DNA of 15,093 nt. Origin: Dunaliella salina. Lineage: Eukaryota > Chlorophyta > Chlorophyceae > Chlamydomonadales > Dunaliellaceae. The notes below the pieces were generated by a model, which saw nothing but the letters and a program-made list of their open reading frames with translations, searched no databases and was not told where the DNA came from. Every line of letters begins with the position of its first letter. Position 1 is the first letter of the stretch. Shown here piece after piece: positions 7,009 through 15,093 of the stretch. The stretch spans positions 56,912 through 72,004 of the forward strand of contig MU069934.1 of the NCBI GenBank assembly GCA_002284615.2. The letters run 5' to 3'. Made by a program: the position numbers and the translations under genes.

Positions 7009-9477
7009 AGCCAAAATCCATACGGGAAATAGGACTCTTCAATCCTGGCTTTGCTACTCTCTCAGCAATGTAAAATCAGGTTAAACTACCAACTGCCAAA
7101 CTGGAAATCTGACAACAATCCAGCAACACACCAATCTCGCCTGGTACTCTTGAGATTTAAAATCTTAAGACTTTGCCCTACAGCTTTCTTATGCTAATGT
7201 TCTTCGTTCCAAATTATCATGATGCCAAGACATAAAAGCGTTCCTTCCGTTGTTGGGATGCCTAGGACTCAAGCATCCTGCACAAGTGCTTCGCCAAAAG
7301 AAAAGACGTGAGGTCAGTGGGGATTAGGACAGTCACAAGCAGTACAGGTGTTGCCATTTACAGTAAGGAAACAAAAACTGCACTTCAACAGGATGATGAC
7401 GAAGCAAACATTGCACAAATACCACGACAACAAGGAGTGAGAAAGCATACATGCAGAAACACCACAACAAGAGGGGAGAGATGAAGCACTGGTGACTCTA
7501 TTGCCAGGGGATCCTGCATAGCAATTTGATGCAATGGCTCCACAGAGTACAAGCAGTTCCTACATGGAAAAATACATGATTCTGGTTGTACCCCAGAAAA
7601 AAAATTGAACAGTTCTTAAATCGCCATGGTCCTGCCTATTGTACATAGATGTCTGGCTGCATGAAAGCAAATCCAACTACAAATGTGCCACATTAGAGTA
7701 CCCCGCACTGACGGCGAGCCACAATGTTGACAATTGTAGAAAAAAAGCAGGCAGTAGATTGGAAACTGATGTTCAGAGGATCAGACAAGGCCTCTTTCAC
7801 ATTGATGAAAATTTCCAAAGCTTGGGATGAACCCAGCAGCCCAGCGCTCCAGCTTGTTTGACGTAAAGTATGGCTACTGCCCTGCCCTTTCCCTCCCTCG
7901 ACCATCCTGCTCCCTTCGCCACCTGGAAAGACATGCAAAGTATAAGTTGCACTCAGTGCTGCAAAAACACACTTTCTAGCCCACTCCTAGCTTGATTTTT
8001 ATCCCGGGGATGAAGAGACAGGTAACAAAAGCAGTATAACCAAACATGCTATTGAGTGAACAAAAAAAAAAGCGGCAGAAAGGAATTTTGATGGATGATT
8101 AGCCTAATGGTGTCCACCCCAAAACAAAATTGTCCAATCCCATTTCTGACTTCATGAATGGTTTCCGGTGTAAAACTGGTTAGACCTGGCCTCAGAATCT
8201 GGGATAGTGCAGTGGCTGGGGAGACACAAGAGGAGCATCCAGACATAGATCGGACTCCGAAAGAAGGTGGGCAAGTCAATCTGAGGAATCAAAACCACTA
8301 AACATGAATTTAAATATCTGTCTGCACTTGTTTTATGAGCCCCGGTGCACCAGCCGTCAGGTTCAAAATTGTGACAGGTCCGGCCATAACGTATTCCTAA
8401 CGGACCTTCAAACTCGCCACTTTTGGGGCACGTTTACTCTTTGCAACCCAACGAGTCATTCTAAATTTTGAGGCAGCTTCCTCACGGCTGAAGCAACAGC
8501 AGCTGTCGCACAGGTTTGACCAGCAGGAATGAACACCCTGGAGCCAGCAGCAGGCCGGACAGCCTGCCCCAACCTGTCCCAGACTTGCTTCAAGACATGA
8601 TGGAGGATATCCTGCGCCCAGATTGCAGCAGCTGCGGGCTGTGGACACGCTGAGTGGGTGGCAAGGGGTTTGTCGCACATGCGTGTGCCCCAGCTGGCCT
8701 GCACATTAAGCTCCATCACCCAAGGAGCACAAGCAAAGGTCAATAAGGTCAAAAGGCACGCATTCAAAGCTTTGGAGCACCACTGCAGCACACATGACAC
8801 ACCCCCTGCATGCTCAACACCAAAACACTAAATGCTGGACAGCTGACAATGCGCTGTCCAAAACCTTGCATGCCCTTGTTTAAGAAACAACACGGTTAGG
8901 ATAGCTGCCTTCGAAAAGGCAGGGCCCAGAATGGCCCTAATTGTGCACCTCTAAAAAATAAATGCATGCAGATTTTCACTCATGACAGGCATGGGCTCCA
9001 CTTTTAGCATGCTACCAAATCCTGCATGCATGAACCCCTGGAAAATGAGTATGTTTCACCCATCAGGCACTCACACACCTGCGCTTTCCCGATTTCCCAC
9101 ACCCACCCCCTTCAAATTACCATGCTGGACCCTCCTGCTGAGTTTCACCTGATGCACTAAAACCCATTGTTGTGTCCGCACTCGGACAAAATGAGCACCT
9201 TCAAAAGGGGTCACTCTAAACGTCATTCATTTTGGTCAAGCAGCATACCGCTGGATATTTTGTGATACAAGAAAGGGTTCGCAACAAAAATTGCCAAAAA
9301 AATTGCCTGGCTGCGCAGGGGTAGGCTCAAATGCACCTTTTTTTTGCCATTTTTGGCACGTACGGCAAGCAATGGCCTCAGATATTCCCGCACTGTCTTT
9401 TTCCTGCTACCCTGTCAAAGCGTGACGAGCAGCCCTGCCAAATTTCTCATCTGGAATCAGGTTTGCCCGCCTTTTCT
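7009..9477. other. Long stretch with no supported gene
   Basis: Both strands were read. The longest frames are a plus frame at 7639-7830 (63 residues), a minus frame at 7938-7693, and overlapping minus frames at 8800-8397. None matches a recognised family. The minus region 8700-8397 ends in a basic tail (REEAASKFRMTRWVAKSKR) and has a possible acceptor (CTTAATGTGCAG at about 8705-8694). It could hold a real exon, but no consistent gene model could be built. Two loosely repeated pieces (ATACCACGACAACAAGG at about 7421 and ACACCACAACAAGAGG at about 7458) are the only repeats noted. Part may be introns or decayed transposon sequence. Confidence 0.35.
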
Positions 9478-9633
9478 GGGGCATTCCTTGTGGGTGGATG
9501 TGGCCAAAAATGACCAAAAAACAGCCATTTGTCAAGCACAGAATGCCCAACTTTCGTGGGGCTCCTGGTGGGTGGATGTGGCCAAAAATGACCAAAAACC
9601 TGCAACTTTCAAGCGCAGAATGCCTGCCAGGTA
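9478..9633 (+). repeat. 78-bp tandem duplication, in frame
   Basis: TGGGTGGATGTGGCCAAAAA plus TGACCAAAAA at 9491-9520 recurs at 9569-9598, and the flanks (GTCAAGCACAGAATGCC and TTCAAGCGCAGAATGCC) also match. The period of 78 is divisible by 3. An open plus frame at 9344-9709 therefore repeats WVDVAKNDQK. No family was recognised and the frame may be chance. Confidence 0.75.
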
Positions 9634-9813
9634 CAAATTTCTCAAAGGAGCACAACCATGGATAGGTATTGACCTTACTCATCCACTCATGCAGAAGCTG
9701 TCCCAGTAGGACCAGGTCCAGTTCTGGAATTACAGAACAAGTGTCATCTGAGCTGAAATGTCAATTTTTGAGGCAACCAGTCACCTGCTGGGCCGGTATT
9801 TGAAATTCCGAGT

Positions 9814-11340
9814 ATGCAGTTCTTAATATTTAACTTGTACGATGCTGACGAGTATATTTTGAGGGATGGACAGAAGGCTGCTCGGGTGAACCCTAACACG
9901 GGTGTAAAGCAGGGGTGCCCTTCATCCCCTCTGCTTTTTCCTCTGTACGTGAATGACATTGATGAAATTGCGGAAAGGGTGCAAGGTGCTGTCACGGGTA
10001 CAGCTGAGTTCCATGTGACGCACATTTTGTACGCTGATGACCTGACTCTGATGGCCAATGATCCTCATGCTTTGCAGACCATGCTGAACCGCTTGCATGC
10101 GTATGCTCAGCGGAAGCACTTAATCATCAACACCGCTAAGTCGGAGGTAGTTCACTTTAATTCCTCAGGGTCAGATCTGCCTGTTTTTCATGTTGGGGAG
10201 GTGCCACTGGCACACAAGGAGTCTTTCAAGTACCTCGGCATGATGTTTCACAAGCGCATGAGCATGACTAAGTCCTCTGAGCATGCTACTGGTCTGTTCA
10301 TGGCGTCTGCTTTTCGGGTCCGTCAATTTGTTCGTGAGCACTCTCTGGCAAATAGGCCATATGTCTCTCTGTGGNTTGGGAAGACGTATGTGGTTCCGGC
10401 TGGACTGTATGCAGGGCAGGTGTGGGGAACTGAGTACATTAAAGAGGGCAAGGAGTTTGCGAGTGACCTGCAAGTGCNGCACATGAGTTATCTAAAAAGC
10501 ACGCTGGGTGTCAAACGTACCACTCCAAACTGGGCTGTTTTGCGGGAGTGTGGTCATGAGCCGCTCCAGTTTTATTGGGGCAGATCTGTTGTTAAAATGT
10601 ATAATAGCATGCTCAGGTCCAATAGCGAGACGCTGAGAAGCGTGCTGAAAGCGGATCTGAACATTCATTCTCGTGAGCCTTCTTGCTGGACTGCTCAAGT
10701 TTTAGATGCCTTTCAAGGATTGTGGCGCTGTGATTCCTTTGTTGAAGCTGTGCGGCAGGGTACACCTATTTCTATTCAAGAGTTCACTGCTGACCTAAGG
10801 CACAGGTTGCGGGCAGTGTGGAGAGATGTTGAGGGAGTAAACCCTCGGGAGACTTACAGTAAATTGGCAACCTATCAAACTTTGTTTGCAGTGCCTTTTG
10901 ACCACAATGTGCGTGCCCCAGCCTGCTTACCGAGACACATGCATTTGGATCTGTCTCAACATGTCGTAAGGAATGTTAGCCGTTTCAGACTTAGGGCACA
11001 CAGGTTGAAGGTAGAGACAGCGGCTTGGGATTCTGTGTGTGATTGCTGTTCTAGTGCTGAGATTCAGGATGAAGTCCATGCCCTTTTGACGTGCAGAAAC
11101 GCAGCTGTTTGTGATTTGAGGAGAAAGTATGCTTACCTGTTCAACTGCTTCTCGGGTGTTTTTTCAATGGAACAACCTTATTTACAGCAAGTTAGTGTCC
11201 AGGGTGTGCAGGATTTCCTCTTGCAACACAACAACAAGCTTTATTTGTTTATTTCTGAGCTTATGAATATTATGTTGGCTGGCGAGGACCAGTCACAGGC
11301 CGATCAGTCGAACAATCTGGCTGAAGGTCCCCAAATGTAA
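9814..11340 (+). CDS. Non-LTR retrotransposon (LINE) reverse transcriptase, 5'-truncated
   Basis: A 508-codon uninterrupted frame with two ambiguous bases (10375, 10478). Reverse-transcriptase blocks lie in order: GVKQGCPSSPLLF (residues 30-42, block B), ILYADDLTLMA (71-81, catalytic YADD at 73-76), NTAKSEVVHF (106-115) and FKYLGMMFH (138-146, non-LTR thumb). After a long connection region comes a zinc-knuckle-like C-x2-C-x9-H-x4-C (409-427), common at LINE C-termini. Block A, with the first catalytic Asp, and any endonuclease are absent; stops at 9754 and 9769 close the frame upstream. Full LINE ORF2 proteins usually exceed 1000 residues, so this is a typical 5'-truncated copy. The clean frame suggests recent insertion or constraint. 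The ATG is only the first available start; translation of this copy is unproven. The clade was not determined. Confidence 0.8.
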   Translation: MQFLIFNLYDADEYILRDGQKAARVNPNTGVKQGCPSSPLLFPLYVNDIDEIAERVQGAVTGTAEFHVTHILYADDLTLMANDPHALQTMLNRLHAYAQRKHLIINTAKSEVVHFNSSGSDLPVFHVGEVPLAHKESFKYLGMMFHKRMSMTKSSEHATGLFMASAFRVRQFVREHSLANRPYVSLWXGKTYVVPAGLYAGQVWGTEYIKEGKEFASDLQVXHMSYLKSTLGVKRTTPNWAVLRECGHEPLQFYWGRSVVKMYNSMLRSNSETLRSVLKADLNIHSREPSCWTAQVLDAFQGLWRCDSFVEAVRQGTPISIQEFTADLRHRLRAVWRDVEGVNPRETYSKLATYQTLFAVPFDHNVRAPACLPRHMHLDLSQHVVRNVSRFRLRAHRLKVETAAWDSVCDCCSSAEIQDEVHALLTCRNAAVCDLRRKYAYLFNCFSGVFSMEQPYLQQVSVQGVQDFLLQHNNKLYLFISELMNIMLAGEDQSQADQSNNLAEGPQM

Positions 11341-11670
11341 ATCTAAAATCTAATTTTTAATATTTATCGAATATACAGCTGCTCTCAAATTCAAGTCACT
11401 TAGAGAAAGTCACTTCGGGACGTGAACGCCGCTACAGTGACATGCAGCCCAACAAAACAGGCAAAATTATTTGACTCTGTCTTACAAAGATCTCCTGCTG
11501 GTCTGGCAGTGCACTGTCAAGATTTGAACGCCTAAGCCCAATAATTTGAAGGTGGTAAGGGGTGTTAACACCATTATTGACGGTGTATCTCTGACAACAA
11601 CTACGCCCCCCCTAAGAGCCACTCCCCCCCCCCTTGTTTCCCTTGACCCCTTTCCTGGACGAGTAAAGGT
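11341..11670 (+). other. Probable LINE 3' untranslated region and flank
   Basis: The first 50 bases after the stop are A/T-rich. No poly(A), clear tail repeat or matching target duplication was found, so the 3' border of the LINE copy is unknown. No other gene is supported here. It converges with the end of the minus-strand gene. Confidence 0.4.
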
Positions 11671-11720
11671 TGCATCAAGTCGCATCAAGTTGCATCAAGT
11701 CGCATCAAGTCGCATCAGGT
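11671..11720 (+). repeat. Five tandem copies of a 10-bp unit
   Basis: TGCATCAAGT/CGCATCAAGT repeats five times, the last as CGCATCAGGT. It is preceded by CGAGTAAAGGT at about 11660. The same CGAGTAAAGGTT lead-in with GCATCAAGTTGCAT follows at about 12576-12615. Confidence 0.9.
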
Positions 11721-11743
11721 TCTCCCCGCGGCCGGACTCCCCC

Positions 11744-11799
11744 TTACAATGTCATCATGGCATATGCTTTTTTTGCACGCGAATCTGTGCGCCCTTACA
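11744..11799 (-). terminator. Candidate polyadenylation signals (TGTAA)
   Basis: TGTAA, the usual poly(A) signal of chlamydomonadalean algae, occurs on the minus strand at 11799-11795 and 11748-11744. These are about 200 and 251 bases after the TGA of the minus-strand gene. Five-base motifs occur by chance, so this is only suggestive. Confidence 0.4.
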
Positions 11800-11998
11800 A
11801 TACCAGACATGGCCAAACATGTCTTCATGTCCCAAGCATTGAGATTGCCTGAAAAGTTGAGATGTGGAGGTGCCCTGTGTGGCCCAGAGGCTGTTTTGCA
11901 CCCATTTTGGCTGAAAAAAGTGGATTTTTGAACTTGCACAAAACGACCAGCGCTCCTGGACTTAAGCTGCTCTTAGGTCGTCTAATCATGCTGCGATG

Positions 11999-13601
11999 TC
12001 AGATTCTGCGGGGGGGCACTGGGGGAGTGTGCTGGTGGGGCGACCCATCGGGACGGATGTGGGCGCTGACTGTTAGACCTCCGTCAGCTTGCCCGTGTTG
12101 CAAGCTGCCGTCCCCAACTGGCACAGAGTTGCGGTGCTGGAAAAAGGCTTCAAGCGAAACAAAAATGGGGTCATTCGGTGGTCTGGTTGGAAAACAGCAA
12201 GCTGATTTGTAGCGTTTCATACTCCATTGTTTGCCACTTTTCCTTCCCCCTCCACATTCCTTGGCGGAAATACGGCCTGCTTTGCACCAGAGTTGCGATG
12301 CAGATAGGACTAATTTCGGAACTTTCAGGTCGTGGATTGGTGAAGGGGCTGAGGAACAGCATCTGTTTTGGTACCGTTTCACATTTACCCCAAACTTGGT
12401 GCTGGTCACACACTGCACCTCACGCTACCCTCTCAACACCTGCGCGCAGAGCTTATTATCAGCTATCCGGTGCACTTTGCAGGTCCTGAAACGGTGCAGG
12501 AACGGGCAAGATATGCTGTTGCAAAGCTAGACAAGGGGGAATCCAGCCATGAGGAGAACCATCAAATTGCCAGAACGAGTAAAGGTTTTGCATCAAGTTG
12601 CATTTAGTTGCATCAAGTTGCCAATTCCAGTCTAACATTGGAAGCAGTTCCTTCTCAAATGGTGCATCAAATTGGCAAATGTTGCATCAAGTTGCCAACG
12701 TTTCAAATGTTGCATAAAGTTGCCAATTTCTGTCTAACATTGGCGGCAGTTCCTTCTCAAATGGTGCACTCCTTCCAACGGTTTGGGGCAAAGTTGCAGG
12801 TGAGCCCAACTGCCGGATGTCAAATATAAACCAACAGCAAATTCAACCCATAAATCACTTTTGACAGTTAAAGAACGTAATTCACAGACCAGAACCTAAA
12901 TCATGCCTGCTGCCATCAGGCATAAATGTCCAGTATTGGTCACCGATGAAAGGGACAAAGATAATCTTGAGAAATAACAGGTCTTTAAAAGTCTGGAAAC
13001 CCTTTAAATTTCTTCCCTGCACTTGGTATCGCGCCCAGGCATGCACACTTCCCCCCCAAGAAAGCATTGAGGTTTGCACTCACCTGCGGTTTTTGAGCCA
13101 TGAAGAAAACCGTGCTTCATCTTCATCTTCGTCAGTGAAATCAGAGACCTGTGCGCACGTTTCATGAAACCCACCGTCAGAATTCGAATTGGAAGCCCTT
13201 TTTTTTAGAGGCACACCTGTGCTAACCAGGTGCTCCTCACAAGGGTAACTGGTCAGACTCAGAATTGACATGTTTGCCGCATTTTATGAGAAGTCCATGG
13301 TCATTGTAATGGCTGTGCATGCCATATCTTTCCTCTGCCTCAAATCATGGATTTCTCCCTGCCAGGCTCTGCTGAAGCGCCAGAACTACCCTCCTCCAAT
13401 GCTGCTGCAGTAGTGGCACAGCAGCATAAAGCATTCTTCTCCCACACCTCACTGTCGAGCAGAGAACGATTAGTTAATGTCTAATAAGATGGGGTACAAT
13501 GAATGCGTTGCGATTGCTAATGCCGAAGCCCTCACCTGATCTGCTTCGCCATCTGTTGCTGTCCCCCTACTTGTACCTGCCCCGTCTAAATCGCCCATTT
13601 G

Positions 13602-13641
<40 letters not shown>

Positions 13642-13666
13642 CCTTGCTGCTGCTGCTGCTGCTCAC

Positions 13667-13718
<52 letters not shown>

Positions 13719-14433
13719 GTGTTGCTGCAAGAGTGGCTGCCGCTCCTCCTGCTGCTGTTGCAGCAGCTGCCGCCGCTCCTGCTCTAACAGCTCCCAGTGC
13801 CGCTGCCTGTCTAGATCCTCCTGCTCCTCCTCCTCCCTGAGCTGCTGCTGCAACTGCTGCCACCGCCTCTCCTCCTCATCCTCCATGTCTGAGGCCTCCA
13901 CCTCTCCGTCCTGTTCGTCCGCCCCCTCACTCAACCTGTCCCACTGCATGGGCACATCCTGGTTAGAGCTCAGGCCAGACTTGGGCCTCGCCCTTTCGTA
14001 CTGCACATTGCAATAAATACACAACAGAGTGAGTTCCTCTTTTTGCATTTTGCCTTTTTTCAGCTGTTCCTCACTCAGCTTGTCCCACTGCACAAGCACA
14101 ACCTGGCCAGAGCTCAGGCCAGACTCAGGCCTTGCCCTGTCATACTGCATATTGCACAATAAATTTAGTTTTTCATCTTGCACTTTGCCTTTTTTCAGCT
14201 GATCTCACTTAGCTTCTCCCACTGCATGGGCACTTCCTGGCCATAGCTCACGCCTGACTCAGGCCTCGGCCTTTCGCACTGCACATTGCAACAACCACAA
14301 AACAGATTAAGTTCCTCGTCTTGCGTTTTGCCTTTTTCAGCTGTACCTCAGTCAGCTTGTCCCACAGAACGGGCACATCCTGGCCAGAACTCAGGCCGGA
14401 CTCAGGCCTCGCACTTTCGTACTGCACATTGCG

Positions 14434-14524
<91 letters not shown>

Positions 14525-15022
14525 CAAACACACCGATGTGGCTGATCTTCCGCTTTGCCACTGTGCAGCTGTCTGACCCCAACAGCTTGCCTCAAAAGTT
14601 GTTGGCAAGTAGCAGAGTGAGGCCAGGCGTGAAACATGGGCAACAAGAGATGGGGGATGCGTCTGTACCCAGGTGATGGGCCAGAAGCTGTAGGCTTTCA
14701 GAAAGCAACAAGCATACAGAGCAGAGCAGGTGTAGGCAAGCATTTACGATAAAATAGCATGTTTTATCTGAATTGGCAAAAAGACGCACCAAGAAAAATC
14801 TGCCTGCCCTGCCTATTCCCAACACTAGTGGGGCAGCAGCACACTTGGCACTTAGTATGCCAACCAGTAGTACGCGACGTGAGTACTAGATGAACAAGCC
14901 AAAAGTCAGAGGCCACCACTCACCTGCAGCATCGAGCTGTAGGTCAGATCTGCCACACCCACAAACAATTCATCGCCCAAAGGAGTGAATGAAATGCCAC
15001 TGATCTCTCCGAACAGGTCGAT
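11999..15022 (-). CDS. WD40-repeat protein, 3' part of a multi-exon host gene
   Basis: Proposed exons (minus): 15022-14924, 14000-13577, 13216-13084, 12182-11999. Exon 1 (33 codons) reads FGEISGISFTPLGDELFVG, then VADLTYSSMLQ, the last WD40 blade of the plant family annotated as WD repeat-containing protein C2A9.03-like. It is bordered by CCCTGCAG and CAG|GTGAGTGG. The next exon starts at CAG|TACGAAAGG (phase 0) and encodes YERARPKSGLSSN, an Asp/Glu-rich and EERRWQQLQQQL coiled-coil-like segment, then polyglutamine. Donor CAG|GTACAAG (phase 1) fits acceptor TTAGCACAG|GTGTG. Exon 3 (GVPLKKRASNSN, FTDEDEDEARFSSW) ends CGCAG|GTGAGT (phase 2), fitting acceptor TTTTCCAACCAG at 12183. The last exon (PPNDPIFVSLEAFF) ends at TGA 12001-11999. 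All phases agree. The N-terminus lies outside the window. Family known, exon structure inferred; the C-terminal extension was not recognised. Confidence 0.6.
12575..12770 (+). repeat. Intronic repeat cluster (GCATCAAGTTG and 102-bp units)
   Basis: CGAGTAAAGGTT and GCATCAAGTTG repeats lead into two copies of TTGCCAATT...GTCTAACATTGG, each followed by GCAGTTCCTTCTCAAATGGT, starting at 12618 and 12720 (period 102). The cluster lies inside the proposed last intron (13083-12183) of the minus-strand gene. Confidence 0.8.
13605..13712 (-). repeat. CAG polyglutamine tracts
   Basis: On the minus strand the exon holds 15 consecutive CAG (13712-13668), then Gly-Glu, then 6 Gln codons (five CAG and one CAA), Gly-Glu, then 11 CAG (13637-13605). 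Weaker Gln runs precede it. The purity of the repeats predicts length variation between strains. The polyAla and polyLeu frames are shadows. Confidence 0.9.
13917..14590 (-). repeat. Tandem array of four exon-like units
   Basis: Four copies of one unit begin, on the minus strand, at acceptor-like CAG followed by TAC/TAT/TGC at 14421, 14278, 14144 and 14000 (spacings 143, 134, 144). Each encodes a variant of YERARPESGLSSGQD followed by a W-D/E-K/R-L segment. Each is then followed by CAGCTG and an A-rich stretch up to the next GCAATGTGCAG. Only the last unit (14000) runs into the long Glu/Gln exon. A degenerate unit end at about 14547-14590 lies beyond the (AC)n tract, which separates it from the first unit. 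The acceptor is phase 0 in every unit, matching the WD40 exon donor at 14924. Confidence 0.8.
14431..14522 (+). repeat. (GC)6(AC)40 microsatellite next to an exon acceptor
   Basis: Six GC units (14431-14442) run into about 40 AC units (14443-14522). On the gene's strand this is (GT)40(GC)6 followed by AATGTGCAG and the first exon-like unit at 14421. It therefore occupies the usual polypyrimidine/branch region of that acceptor. Confidence 0.95.
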
Positions 15023-15093
15023 CTGCAGGGCGCAATGAAGGGGAGGAAGCATGAGACAAAAGATAGACAAAGAGCATGACATGAAAGAGAAGG

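Noticed and set aside
8397..8800. A minus-strand gene exon with a basic C-terminus
   Set aside because: Two overlapping frames compete, no family was recognised and no second exon fits, so it is mentioned only in the description of that stretch.
11862..12607. Plus-strand frames opposite the terminal exon and last intron
   Set aside because: No recognised motif; the minus strand has a phase-consistent exon with a good acceptor here.
13499..13863. Polyalanine and polyleucine frames over the CTG tract
   Set aside because: Shadows of the CAG polyglutamine frame, which alone connects to splice sites and to the WD40 exon in phase.
1..15093. tRNA, rRNA or CRISPR array
   Set aside because: No cloverleaf with a GGTTCRAAT-like box in context, no rRNA core, and the repeats have the irregular spacing of minisatellites and transposon parts, not spaced identical repeats.

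Overview
The window looks like nuclear DNA of a green alga, probably order Chlamydomonadales and perhaps Dunaliella-like. I infer this from one intron-rich plant-type WD40 gene, pure CAG polyglutamine coding, TGTAA motifs behind its stop, long (AC)n tracts and layers of decayed retroelements. No taxonomic search was possible. There is no bacterial-style operon, tRNA, rRNA or CRISPR. Most of the window is a graveyard of nested mobile elements. Only two features look like live coding: a 5'-truncated LINE reverse transcriptase frame (9814-11340, +) and the 3' part of a host gene (15022-11999, -).

Left part, 1-3422. A degenerate minus-strand retroelement carries a PD-(D/E)XK-like nuclease domain (2985-2711, continuing at about 790-138). 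Its 3' end (137-1) is repeated in inverted orientation at 3203-3318, where it ends in (AC)52. The element is split by a repeat here called X. One X copy (1036-1079 plus 2484-2710) is itself interrupted by a 1.4-kb TIR-bearing non-autonomous DNA element (1080-2483). The second X copy (2993-3209) preserves the empty site.

Middle, 3500-7010. A Ty3/gypsy pol remnant (RT C-terminus 4035-4238, RNase H start 6046-6265) is cut by a 1.8-kb insertion (4239-6045). The same 8 bp, TAGCCGCA, lies at both edges. The insertion holds a second, plus-strand copy of the nuclease-type element. Two LTR-like repeat blocks (3504-4022 and 6664-7008) flank this area, and their sub-blocks are in conflicting orientation.

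7010-9800 is mostly unassigned. 9814-11340 is the LINE frame.

Right part, 11340-15093. The minus-strand gene enters from the right edge with a WD40 blade exon (15022-14924). A tandem array of four exon-like units, each with its own phase-0 acceptor, follows. Next come a Glu/Gln-rich exon with CAG tracts, a short acidic/basic exon and a terminal exon. All inferred exon junctions agree in phase. The LINE and this gene converge.
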